Assembly: GCA_006384855.1 (NCBI GenBank)
Contig: VCJN01001848.1
Span: 1 to 64,000, forward strand
Source of the DNA: Tetraselmis striata
Taxonomy: Eukaryota > Chlorophyta > Chlorodendrophyceae > Chlorodendrales > Chlorodendraceae
Direction of reading: 5' to 3'
DNA length: 64,000 nt
Under the pieces are notes generated by a model, which saw only the letters and a program-made list of their open reading frames with translations, was not told where the DNA came from and made no database searches. Of the stretch, positions 36,825 through 46,700 are shown piece by piece; position 1 is the stretch's first letter, and each line of letters starts with the position of its first letter. A program made the translations under genes and the position numbers.

Positions 36825-37030
36825 CCCCTACTATAGCTAAAAAAAATCCGACTGTAAAAAGTTGACTGTATAGGCAATTTTCTTTTCAGACCCCCCTCCG
36901 GACATGTTTGCTTTTAAAAAGAGCCTTTTCAGCACCACCCCCCCCCCCCCCCCCAGAAATGTCTTCAGGATCTCCGAAGGGGGGTCTGAAATCATTTCAG
37001 GGGTCGGAATTTTTATAGCTATAGAAGGGG
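36825..37030. mobile_element. 206 bp Harbinger/Tourist-like MITE
   Basis: Imperfect terminal inverted repeats (CCCCTACTATAGCTAAAAA against CCCCTTCTATAGCTATAAA) continue to TCCGAC. The flanks are TAA at 36822-36824 and TAA at 37031-37033. A TAA/TTA duplication with a short non-coding body fits the PIF/Harbinger MITE class. The interior contains a poly-C run and no ORF of note. Confidence 0.75.
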
Positions 37031-37069
37031 TAAAGTGAAAGCGTGGAGGGAAAACGGAGTCAGGGGGGC

Positions 37070-37255
37070 GCTGCGTGTAACGCAGCAAAAACTGGAAGAT
37101 GGCAGGCTCAGTTGTTATGGCTGCTTTTATGTTTACTCGTGCTGCACCCAAAAAGGGCGCAACGACAGGTGCCTAGTTCCCGTACCACTGAGCAGCACTT
37201 GTAGCCGAAAAGCGATTAGGTCAAGGGAGGAAACCCCATAAACTAGTTTAGATCA
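37070..37255 (-). repeat. A2 direct repeat of DIRS-like element
   Basis: 186 bp, nearly identical to 40044-40229 and in the same orientation. One end is a palindromic core GCTGCG-TGTAA-CGCAGC (37070-37086), a plausible recombinase crossover site. Confidence 0.9.
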
Positions 37256-37329
37256 TTTCAAAGTTGAGTCTGGTTTTGCCAGTCATGAGCGAACGGAGAG
37301 AGCGGTGGATTGACGGAGAAGGGGTAGCG

Positions 37330-38636
37330 TCAGGTCATGAAGGAGGCACCGGGCGGGAAGGCCACCGCTGCGGAGACCTGTTGGACTTGGAAGTGGCGGA
37401 GGGGCGCGATGTGGCCAAAGAAGAACCACGCGCCATGTGAAGGAAGAACGTTGGGGTCGATGTAGTCCAGAACGACGTTGGAGTTAGTGACCCAGCCGCC
37501 TTGGTAGCGAATGTGGGACAATGGAGCTCCGATGGCGTTAGCGGCAAACGTTGCTTTCTTGCGAAGGCTGTGTGAGGTCCAGCAAGTGCCGGCGGGAGGG
37601 GCAGCACCGACAAGACGAACGGCTGCAGAGAGCCAGCCCGACATTGTAGCGGCGGTCCAAGATTTGGACTGCTCGCTTGGGGTGACCGCCTTGAAGATTG
37701 TTTCAGCCAAGGCAACATCAACCAGGGGGACAGACTGTACGTGGTCGATGAAGTGGTGCAGGAGGCGTGCAACTCGGGGGTGACACATGAATAGTGTCAG
37801 TGTTCTCCTTCAGACACTGGAAGGAGCAGCACGCGCAGGTCGTCGGGACTCCGTCGGCCAGCGCGACCTTTCTCGCGGTACACTTGCAGGGTAATGTTGT
37901 AATCATCGACATGTGCATCCCGCACTCGGCAGGACACGCCAGTAAGTCCTCTGGCAAAGAACATGAAGTTGACAACCGAGGCCACGAGGGCTCGGAAGTG
38001 GTACTGGTACTCTGTGGTGGGAGCAGACACAATCAACTCGGCTCGCTCGACGAAGCTGTAAGCTACATCCGCAGGCAGAGGAACTCGTAAAGGGGCAGCC
38101 TCCAGGCGGCGCTGCCGAAGCATTAGCCCACGCCGAGCTGCAGTAAGGTGCATGCTGTCCTTGGCGATTGGGTCGAGGTTGTGCAGCTCGAAGAACGTGT
38201 TGATTGTGGACAGGTAGGGCTACTGCAACGACTTAGCCACAATAATGTGCCCCTGTTCACCAATCCAGGCAACGTACCGGACGACAGTAGCAGTGGTCGC
38301 CTCCAGCGGGCTGATGTTCTCGGAGTCGTGGCAGAACTCCGCGAACTAAGACAGTCTGCCGGCGTAACTCTTGAGTGTCTGAGCGGTGAGGGAGCTGGAG
38401 AGCATGTCGAGCGTCCGCTGTCCTAACTCGTCTGAGCCGAAAGCATCCTGCAGCCGAGACCGCAGTGAAGCAGCCCAAGGGGCGACAGCTTCGGGCTCGT
38501 CAAGTATGTAAGTGCGGCGCTTTGCCGACAGAGCGACAGGGGGGCGGCTACTGTTAGCAAGGTACTCTACATCAGCGGTTAGGTTTCCGGCGGTTGGCCG
38601 GTAGTTGCTGGACGGGTTTATTTGCAGCAGCACCAA
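37330..38636 (-). pseudogene. tyrosine recombinase of DIRS-like element
   Basis: The N-terminal part (38636-38346) has a helical SAM-like domain (LRSRLQDAFGSDELG... TLKSYAGRLS). The frame then meets TAG at 38348-38346, continues with natural sequence, meets TAG again at 38221-38219, and resumes through 38153-37797 with the first catalytic Arg region (FMFFARGLTGVSCRVRD). A one-base frameshift near 37797 leads to the last part. That part holds the His-x-x-Arg box (SHSLRKK), GGW and the candidate nucleophile Tyr (NVVLDYIDPN), ending at TGA near 37331. The set of motifs identifies the family firmly, and the breaks make it a pseudogene. Both stops would be Gln if one C-to-T change were undone. Confidence 0.8.
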
Positions 38637-39041
38637 TACGGGGTTTGCGGGGCTAGGTTGAGGTAAGAGGGCCGCCCCGCGCGCCCTTCGCGCTGGTAGC
38701 GCCTGTCGCGCCCGTAACGTACACGCGCGAAACTTGGTCGTTGCGAACCAGATGTAACATGCAGTGTGACAACCGACGGACGCAGTGATGAAATGGTACG
38801 GTAGGCGGTTGGTTGAGTCGCCATGTGCAGGTTTGCGGATGGTTGGGCCGCACTCGGCTGTAGCTGTAAGAATCGCCGCACCGAGGAAGGTCTAAATGAA
38901 GTTTGTAAGGGGGGGGGGGGTCAGGTCCTGACACATGGCGCTCATCCCGTCGTTGAGCTGCCAGGGTGCGCTTTGCGGCGGTCACCGAAAGGTGGCCTCG
39001 CAAAGCGCCAGCAGCGCCGACGAAAGGCGCCCCCCACACCG

Positions 39042-39924
39042 TCACTCGTGCTCACCTTCGCGACCACGCCCGCGTCCACCACCACGTCCGCGTCCACGCC
39101 CGCGCCCTGCAGCCGCTGCCGCTACCCGAGCAGTAGCGGTTGCTTTTGCGTTGCTGGCAATTGTCGCCTCGAAGACGCGACGCTCGTAGTCCCTCATGAG
39201 GTCCCCAAAAATCTCAGAACCCAGATGCTCAGAAGCAGACTGAAAATGCTGAGCTCGCCGCACGTCCAGAACACCTTGGTCACCGTGCACACGCTTGACC
39301 TCATTAAGCCTCCGTAGGAAGGCCAAACGAAAGCGAAACGCCTTGTCGACGGCTTCGGCGTGGTTCCGAGCTCGCGCGAGGTAGGGGGTGAAGTCATGAC
39401 TAGTAGCATGGACGTAGGGCAGCAGCTCGTCGAGAGCTACGAAAAGTGCGGCCATGTGGGCGCCGAAACATGACATCCAAAGGTACTCCTCCTAGGCCGG
39501 CAGACGCCGGTCATTCTGCTTGACGTACTCGTTCGTTAGGTCGGTGCTGATGGTAAAGAGTCCAGGGACTCGGTTGACCGGTCGAACGGCCTCGTAACCA
39601 GACTCTGCTCGCAGCCATAGCTCTGGCACCGCGAAGTACGTACGTAGTCATCCGCGTCACTCACTGATTTTGCTCCGACAAGGCCGCTCTGGGCTAGCTC
39701 TAGCAAGTCGGGGCGCTCTGCGGCTCCCCCGCTGCCTGTCGGCTGTCCCGCGATGCGCTGCCCAGAACCGGAGCCATGTGCCATGTCTCCATCAACAACA
39801 CGGTCACGAGCCGTCAATTGGGCCAGCGCTGTTGCAAGCTCGCGCAGCAACGTAGACTAAGCCTTCACGTCTGCGTGTGGCGATTCGAGTGTCGGCTCAA
39901 CGACGGGTTCTTCTCCATCTGGCA
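39042..39924 (-). pseudogene. Gag-like ORF of DIRS-like element
   Basis: Starts at ATG 39924 (MPDGEEPVVEP) and is interrupted by TAG at 39859-39857. It continues with a helical stretch (LLRELATALAQLTARD), shifts frame near 39645 at a GTACGTAC duplication, and reads on (RVPGLFTISTDLTNEY). It meets TAG at 39494-39492 and runs to 39042 with a helix-rich region and a tail of Arg-Gly repeats (about 39040-39110). An RG-rich, helix-rich first ORF fits a nucleic-acid-binding Gag analogue; this role is inferred from position and composition. Confidence 0.55.
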
Positions 39925-40043
39925 TGGTAACGCACGGACGTACGGATTATAATATCACATACGGGTGGTGAGCCGGGTGTATGTGATCTTGAACAACCTG
40001 GGGTGACCTTGCTCGTAACAGGTTACGAGACAGTTTTAACATC

Positions 40044-40229
40044 GCTGCGCGTAACGCAGCGAAAACTGGAAGGTGGCAGGCTCAGTTGTTATGGCTGCTT
40101 TTATGTCTACTCGTGGTGCACCCAAAAAGGGCGCAACGACAGGTGCCTAGTTCCCGTACCACTGAGCAGCACTTGTAGCCGAAAAGCGATTAGGTCAAGG
40201 GAGGAAACCCCATAAACTAGTTTAGATCA
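40044..40229 (-). repeat. A1 direct repeat of DIRS-like element
   Basis: 186 bp partner of 37070-37255. It carries the same palindromic core, here GCTGCG-CGTAA-CGCAGC (40044-40060). Confidence 0.9.
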
Positions 40230-40842
40230 GTACCAGACTAGCAGTACAGTAGTAGTATTTCGATACTATTCGCATGGCGGTCGTCGTTCGGCCCTTAGTC
40301 TACTATCTGTATTGCGGGCGGTAGTTTACCTTCTTTATTTGTGCAGGTGATAACATGTGCTAGACGCAACATCAAGAAATTTATGGAGGTGCATGTACCA
40401 GCGACGCGCGCGACGACCAACATAATAAGTACTACCATCAGTACCGTACGACGGTACGTCGGCATTACCGTACCAGTACCAGTACCGTACTAAAACCCGT
40501 CTACTGGTCAGCAGTGGCACTGATTTTTTTCGCCCCGGGCCCGCCGCCCGGAACCCCCCGGCCCGGGACCCCCTATCTGACTCGTACTGGTTTGGATCAT
40601 AAAACTGCAAGTAATAACATGAAACTATGCAGTTTTGTGCATGTATCTCATGCAGCAGAGTTGTCCAGGGTCTAGACATGTGCCCACCGGCACAACTTAA
40701 CCATGACAGCCCCGAGCTGCTCTACAATCTCGCAGTTCTCTGCAATATAATATAGTCTGCTTTCCGTCCATTAATTCTTCCCTCTCGTCCCACGCTCAAA
40801 AAATGGCTTCCTCTTCACCCCCCCCTCCAAGGCGACTGACTC
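40230..40842. other. no gene; GTACC-rich segment
   Basis: The words GTACC/GGTAC/CGTAC recur many times between about 40425 and 40500. No gene is recognised. A CCCCGGGCCCG-type GC cluster lies near 40533. Confidence 0.4.
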
Positions 40843-41656
40843 ATGCGCCAGGTCGAGGCCGCCATCGCCGCCGCCAACGCGGAGAAGACCGCCGCCGTCG
40901 AGGAGATCAACGCCATCATGGCCATACATGGCGCTAGACGCGCGCCCTGTGGACGCCGAGGCGCACCACCAACTGCTTCAAGACCGCGTCGCCAAGGCGG
41001 AGTCCGCCGTGCATGCGCACTTCGCGACGCCCGCCGCCTGTGTTCATGCCGCTAGCCAGCCAAACCACGCGCCCGCCGCTGCTACCGTTGCCGCTCCGCC
41101 TGCCAATTTTTGCCAATTCGCCAATTTCCTGCCAAGCGTGGTCCGGACGACAAGGCGCGTTCGTCGAAACCGTCAATAAGGCACCGAAAGGTACTAGCGG
41201 GATCACTTACATTTGGATGGACGCACTCACGGGGCCATATCCACGCCCGCCACGCCTACGAGGACTCGGTTATGCAAGCCAAGGTCGACGCCCGCCTACA
41301 TGCGCGCCCTTACCCCCTCGTTCGCGATTTCGTTGAGCGCCTCACCGATATGTCATGGGTAAGCCCGATAATCTAGACCCGACCTTACAGTAGTTGAGTC
41401 AATCGTTACCGCTACGTCCTCATTCGCCTCGCAGCACGACGACGACCTCGTCGTCGCCAACCACAAATTTGCGACCCACCGCTACGCGCAATTGCACATG
41501 GCCCACACCTACGCCAACCCTCGCCTAGTTTGGCAGTACCGAGTGAACGCCTCCCTGACGGACGACACAACGGATGACCCCGTCTCGGCCAAGGCCCTCA
41601 AGCTCGCAGAGAAGGGCGTCAAGCGCTTGACGGATATCGTACCGAGGTACAAGAAC
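40843..41656 (+). pseudogene. element-type coding remnant with one intron
   Basis: A helical N-terminal frame (MRQVEAAIAAANAEKTAAVE) shifts near 40925 into DARPVDAEAHHQLLQDRVAKAE. It shifts again near 41145 into a frame ending VERLTDMSW at 41357. A GTAAGC donor follows, with an acceptor at CTCGCAG before HDDDLVVANHKFATHRYAQ (about 41438). That last exon runs to VKRLTDIV near 41640, where repeat R2 begins. It reads like a Gag-type or accessory element protein disrupted by two frameshifts; no family recognised. Confidence 0.35.
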
Positions 41657-42080
41657 ACGATTTTATTTCGAACAGCCCTCGCGAGTTGGCTGCCCCCCTC
41701 CGAGTCGTGCACACCCCCTCCCCACCCGTAGGCGGGTCTCGGAGAGGCCGACCCAAGAACGAGGTCGTACATGCAATATTTTCAACAGCCCCCCGTACAT
41801 GTCTGCTGCCCGGGGGCGCTATAGGAGGCGCTACACCGGGACTACGAGTATTATTTGAAAAGCCCCCCGTAGGGTTCCCTGGTTATTGCATGATCCAAGG
41901 ACCCGCCACAACTGGCCACCCCGCTCAGTCCCCTGCCGCACCTAGCCTAGCCACGCACGGGTCTTAGGGGTTACCAACGCCAACCATGTGGAGGTGGGGA
42001 TGGTGCCGCCAGGCGTGCCGCACCTAGGATCCTCCGCTCCTTGCTGTGGGCCGCTGCCTGGCGGCGGGCGCCGGCGGACC
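41640..42080 (+). repeat. dispersed repeat R2, copy B
   Basis: Reverse-complement match to 22217-22830 in two consecutive blocks (41640-41830, 41863-42080). It abruptly replaces the coding remnant upstream, as an insertion would. Confidence 0.7.
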
Positions 42081-42142
42081 ACACACAATATTGGCGGGAA
42101 TCGGACATCGGCACGGGGCGCCATGGGGGCGGCGAGTTTACC

Positions 42143-42450
42143 GATTATCATGTGCATAAGCACCGTCTGTCCCTATTGCCCAAGTCTCCGATAAGGTCAC
42201 TTGCACGTCTAGGCCGACGACCTCGACACCTCATCGGGGGCGGTCACCGCTGGAAGGCTGCCCGTGCGGCGCGGATGAGGCAGCTGAAGAGGGCGATTTC
42301 GATTATCATGTGCATTAAGCACCGCCTGTCCCTATTGCCCAAGTCTCCGATAAGGCCCCTTGCACGTCTAGGCCGACGACCTCGGGCACCTCGGGGGCGG
42401 TCACCGCTGAAGGCTGCCCGTGCGGCGTGCAGGCAGCTAAAGAGGGCAAT
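42143..42450 (+). repeat. 158 bp tandem duplication
   Basis: Two units begin at GATTATCATGTGCAT (42143 and 42301) and share CCCTATTGCCCAAGTCTCCG and GGCCGACGACCTCG. Differences are few, so the duplication is fairly recent. Confidence 0.88.
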
Positions 42451-44666
42451 GCTCCCCTATTCCGAGGGAAGAGGGATTTTTAGTGTACACTAGAACACGC
42501 GAAGTCGGGTCTAATAACGTGGTTGCGGGGCACACACTGGGAGGAAGTATGGCTTGCAACATGCGAATGGCCACGCGGTCTTGAAGAACTCACTCCCCCC
42601 TACTTGTTCTCCTCGCCGCTCGTGACTCTAGTCGTTGTGAGGTGTTCCACTTCGAGTTGGGGATCCGACTTCGCCATGAACCGCCCACTCGTACTTCCTT
42701 TTCAAGTCGTCGTCTTCCGGAGTTCTTGTTCCATGAAGCGACAACGCAAGGTCGCCCGGCCTAGTCCTAGTACGAGATTATGCTTGCGGGACAATTGTCT
42801 GCAGAGTAAGATAATACATCAAGCGGACGCTGGAGCGTATTATTCGAGATGAGCGTATTGAGAAATTCCACTATTTAAGGCGCACACTATTCCAAGTGTA
42901 ACACCATGCCAACGCGAATGTCAGTAGAACACGCACGGTATATATTAAAGCGACATGTTGTGGAGGACACTTCCCGGCGCCTTGACGCACCTGATGTCAC
43001 GAAACTATTCAACATTCGTATTCCTCCAAAACTTGTCATGCCTCTCCCCGCGCCCGATGCATGGACGGGATTGAGGTACGGACAGCCGCAAAAGCTCAGT
43101 GGTTAGCCGTTCTTGGACGGCCGTTCACCGTTTACATTGTCAAGCGCCGAGCCCCCCCCCCCCCCCCCCCCCCCCCCGCAATAGGGCCCAGCATCAAACG
43201 CCGACCCTTTCATGTTCGACACATATACGTTGTATGTATGCAACAACGAGGCCCGTGTCTCGGGATCCAATTCACCCCATATCCCATCGTTCCAAGCCGG
43301 AGATCGAGTAGACTTGCTGGAGGCCATGGGCAAGTGGATCGTAAAGAACGCCGACGTACGCCACCCCCCATATACGATGTGCCTCCTACAGCTTTCCAGT
43401 CCTCACGTTAATATCCGCCTTGAATCTCTTCACATACCGTGCTCGCTTCCGAGATATGTGTATCAAATCTTATTCTTGGCCAGCCCGTGAGCGACCGCCC
43501 CTTATTTGATGGCGATAGTCGATTTCCTTCCGAGCTGCCGGTCGAAAGGGCGAGTAGCGTCAGCACGGTGTGGCGAGCGACGGGACGAGTGTTGAAGTGT
43601 GTACACTTTATACCGTGAAACATGCCGTCTTCCTGACCACCGAAGGCCCGAGCACCTAGCCAAGCACCCCGGGCAATCCTATTGCGACCTTGCCCCATTC
43701 GCCAGCCCCGGGCAATACTTACTCCATTCCGGGCTAGCCACATCCGCCGCTCAATAAGGGCCACAATCGGACCGGGCGAACGATCCGTGGGATGCCTCGA
43801 GGTCGTCGTCCTCGTTTGATTCGAGCACATCCCCGCCACCACATTCGTTGAGACTTGGGAGCACCTCACCCCTCGGATGCGCTTCCGCCGGATCCGTGGC
43901 AGATCAACCAGGAAACATGATGGTAGACGAGATAGGTGACCATCAAACCTGTCGCTGGGGCGGCTGTCGTGTTGGCAGCCGGAAACGGGAAGTGTCGGGC
44001 GAGGAGGACTTGTTCGAATTTTTGAACAAGTGCCCCACCAACACGCCGCCGGGCGCGCGTGGATCGAGCTCACGGCGCGCTTCAGGGCGATGTCGCAATG
44101 TAAATGTGGGGTGCATCAGCTCAAAATGCGCCCCATGTACTAAGTACGGGGCTGACGCGCCATCCCGCGCCCGTAGAGCAGGGCAGAGGTTAAAAATATG
44201 GCTTTTGCGTGCCAACATTAAAACTTCATCCGTATATATTAATTTATTAATTAAATGTGTACAATAATAGGAGAAACCGCCCCATAAACTAACAGTACTT
44301 TAGAACGGCATCGACATCATAATCAGCAGCATCATCCTCCGCGGCGCCGCCGCGTGCTAGCGGGAAATTGCGTGCCGGTCAGGTGCCCCGCCCGGGCCGG
44401 TGTCATCATCGCGTCGTCGCTGTCGCGCGTGCGCCCTGATGGCTTTATGCATCCCTATCGGCAATTTGCTTTCAGCGAGCAGGGCCGCCGCCAACTTCCT
44501 TGGGACTTTTCGCTTCACTTCATATCGGGGCATAAACCCCTCCGCTGTGAAACGCGCGGCCCTCTGGCGTGAGTCTTGTCCCGCGCTCGGCGGCGCTATC
44601 TGCCGCTGGGAGGCTGCCCCCACCTGTCGGCCGTCGTCCCGCCGCGCACCGACTCCGGCCCTCAGC
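42451..44666. other. element debris and intergenic
   Basis: A 66-codon plus ORF at 42906-43106 (MPTRMSVEHARYILKRHVVE) and a continuation near 43205-43490 (DRVDLLEAMGKWIVKNADV) look protein-like but match no known family. A poly-C run (about 43150-43177) separates them and may lie in an intron. The 221-codon minus frame across 43408-44073 has no supporting motif. The end of the segment is the RbcX promoter region. Confidence 0.35.
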
Positions 44667-44997
44667 ATGGCGGCGACGCAGCTGTCACGCGCAGAAGTCG
44701 TCTGTGGACGTGCTGCTGCTGCTGGCGGCGGGAGGGGAGCGGTCGCTGTTCATGGTAGGTTGTGCTCTCCATATGCGTGCTACCGTCCCCCCTCCCCCGT
44801 CCGCGCGCTGCCAAATTGGCCAAGGTGTGCCGTCAGCCAGCTCTGACCATGTTGGGTTGGGAACTGGAGTGCCGGGCTCGGCAGGTAGCTGGTGATGGTG
44901 CGCCCAAATGTACTCAGCTCAGCATAGACAAGGGCGGCGTGCACTTGCACTGAGGGACTCTTCTCACATTCATCCTGGCCCTGCCGGGGGCGGAGCT

Positions 44998-45033
<36 letters not shown>

Positions 45034-46185
45034 GGGGGGGGGCGTGCATCGTCCCACATTGATATGCTGAGCAAGCGACCTTGCTGCCTGATATGTGCCA
45101 GTCGCCGGAGGTGATGGCTCTTGAAACGTTTGGTGCCCGAAAGATAGCTCCAATTATTCATCGACTGCCGCCATTCCCAAAGCACAGCCCCGATGTATGC
45201 GGTACCTTTGATCGGCATCTGTTAGGCTCGTGGCATTTACATGGCAGCAACCGCCTTGTTCCCGGCCATTTGATGTGGCTGATGCAGGCCTGGTGCACAA
45301 GGCTCCCCGCATGTCCACGCCGCGCGCGCTCTGCGCAGGGCGCACGCGGCGGCCTGCCTGGCCGCCCGTGCGGCCAACGCCAAGGGCGCGCACTGCTCTT
45401 GCCGCGGCTGAGGATGATGGCTACGGGATGTACGTGCCCCCGGACGCACTTGGCGGGGACACCCCAGAGAACAAGGCAGCAAAGTCACTGGCTACGCTTA
45501 TGACATACGTGTCTGTTCGCAGTAAGCGCTGCAGCCTCGGGAGCCTGTGCCTTCCGCAGATTTAGAGATGCTGTGTCGCTGTTGCTGTACTCACGGCGAT
45601 GCTATGCTGTGCCGCAGTTGTGATGGAGCAGATGAGCGGCGACCGTCATCGATCGCCGGTGTACAACAGACTGCGGGACTACATAAACGATGAGGCTCCG
45701 ATACGAAACGGGAGGGAGTGGCTGGAGGGGCTGCTTCGCCACCCTGACAACGAAATGCGAATGGTTGGTCTGCGCATCATGGAGACCCAGGAGATCTACG
45801 TGGTACGCTCCTCCAGCGCCTCCCCACCACTGCCTCAGACCCCTCCACGCAGCGTAAGCGGGCAGCCTTGTGGCGTGGCACGGAAGTGGCCGGGGTGAGT
45901 CCTCAGCTTCATCCAACTGCCTGGACCACAACAGGATAAGGTGTTTGACTGGAAGGACGTCCAGGAGGCCACTCTGATCAAGGTCAAACAGGTGCGGTAC
46001 ATGAGCGTCGCGCGTTCCATCAGCAGCGGTGTGGGATGTGTATTCTGATGCGGTCATGCTGTGCTGCTGCGCTGCAGGATAACATTGTCATCAAGCGGGA
46101 GTGGATGATGGAATGCATGGCCACCGGGGATGACGCAGATAGCTGCGCGCCAAGGTGGCCGGGCGACGACGCCAACACCGTATAG
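44667..46185 (+). CDS. RbcX: plastid Rubisco assembly chaperone RbcX
   Basis: Five phase-compatible exons with GT-AG introns: 44667-44754, 45288-45521, 45618-45802, 45935-45991, 46078-46185 (TAG). The product is 223 residues. The first ~75 are rich in Ala, Arg and Ser with few acidic residues, as in a chloroplast transit peptide. The mature part shows the all-helical RbcX core: MYVPPDALGGDTPENKAAKS, TYVSVRIVMEQM, YNRLRDYINDEAPIRNG, WLEGLLRHP, MVGLRIMETQEIYV, VFDWKDVQEATLIKVKQ. RbcX dimers clamp the C-terminal tail of newly folded Rubisco large subunit and help assemble the octameric core in the stroma. Intron 1 (533 bp) carries a ~40-base G tract on the sense strand. Its exon 1 is the least certain part, chosen because ATG, donor and phase agree. 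Confidence 0.88.
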
Positions 46186-46559
46186 ACACAACGGCGGCAC
46201 ACCCTTGTAAACGAATGGCGCGCGGTTCACCGCCTGCAGGTCGCTTACATCGGGGTGCGGTAGTGGCCTAACTGGCATAACACCAAAGCAACCTGTGTGC
46301 CTGCGAACGTGAACTCGATAAGAACGGGGGCAAAGGGATATATCCCTGGGCGAAGCCGTACTTCACCTGCAGGAAAATGTCATAACAAAGGTAAATAAAA
46401 TACGGCGGCACTGTCACTGAGAATATGAAGAAATATAACCATTTCGAATGTTTCACATGCCCATCACAATATCGCAAATTGTAATAGATAAATCCGTCAC
46501 AGTTTTTCGCAGGTTAAGTACAGCTTTGCCCACCAGTATGCAGAGACCTGACCCTATGG

Positions 46560-46700
46560 ATGTGTGTGTCAGGAATCAACGGGCCTCGTTGTCGGTTTGC
46601 TGGGTAGAGCTGAAGTCTCTCGTGCAAGAGGTCCCAGGTTTCATTCCTAGTGAGGGCACTATCGACTCGGGCGTGTCCCGGATCTATCTTGTTGATGGAT
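46560..46700 (+). repeat. tRNA-like segment, possible SINE
   Basis: GCTGGGTAGAGC (A-box-like) is followed about 35 bases later by GGTCCCAGGTTTCATTCCTAG (B-box-like, T-arm shape). The anticodon stem does not pair properly, so it is not a functional tRNA gene. A tRNA-derived SINE head is possible. No second copy was found in the window. Confidence 0.25.

Larger units (their letters stand above)
36747..40229 (-). mobile_element. DIRS/Ngaro-like tyrosine-recombinase element, decayed
   Basis: Read on the minus strand the order is: repeat A1 (40229-40044), a Gag-like ORF (39924-39042), a tyrosine recombinase (38636-37330), a short B1 (about 37329-37256, containing CAGACTCAACTTTGAAA), repeat A2 (37255-37070), then B2, ending near 36747 with TTAGACTCAACTTTGATA. 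A1-ORFs-B1-A2-B2 is the split-direct-repeat plan of Ngaro/PAT-type DIRS elements. Reverse transcriptase and RNase H, normally between the two ORFs, are missing: only about 400 bp lie there. The copy is therefore non-autonomous and is also broken by stops and frameshifts. A MITE sits inside B2. Confidence 0.65.

Noticed and set aside
37330-39924. Host genetic code in which TAG encodes glutamine
   Set aside because: RbcX and the glycoprotein end naturally at TAG. The TAG-interrupted element also has frameshifts, so decay is the simpler reading, kept as an open finding.
43408-44073. 221-codon minus-strand ORF
   Set aside because: Low-information Arg/Ser/Pro-rich sequence without motifs, overlapping better plus-strand frames.
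46590-46665. Functional tRNA gene
   Set aside because: A- and B-box-like words are present, but no five-pair anticodon stem with a seven-base loop can be drawn.
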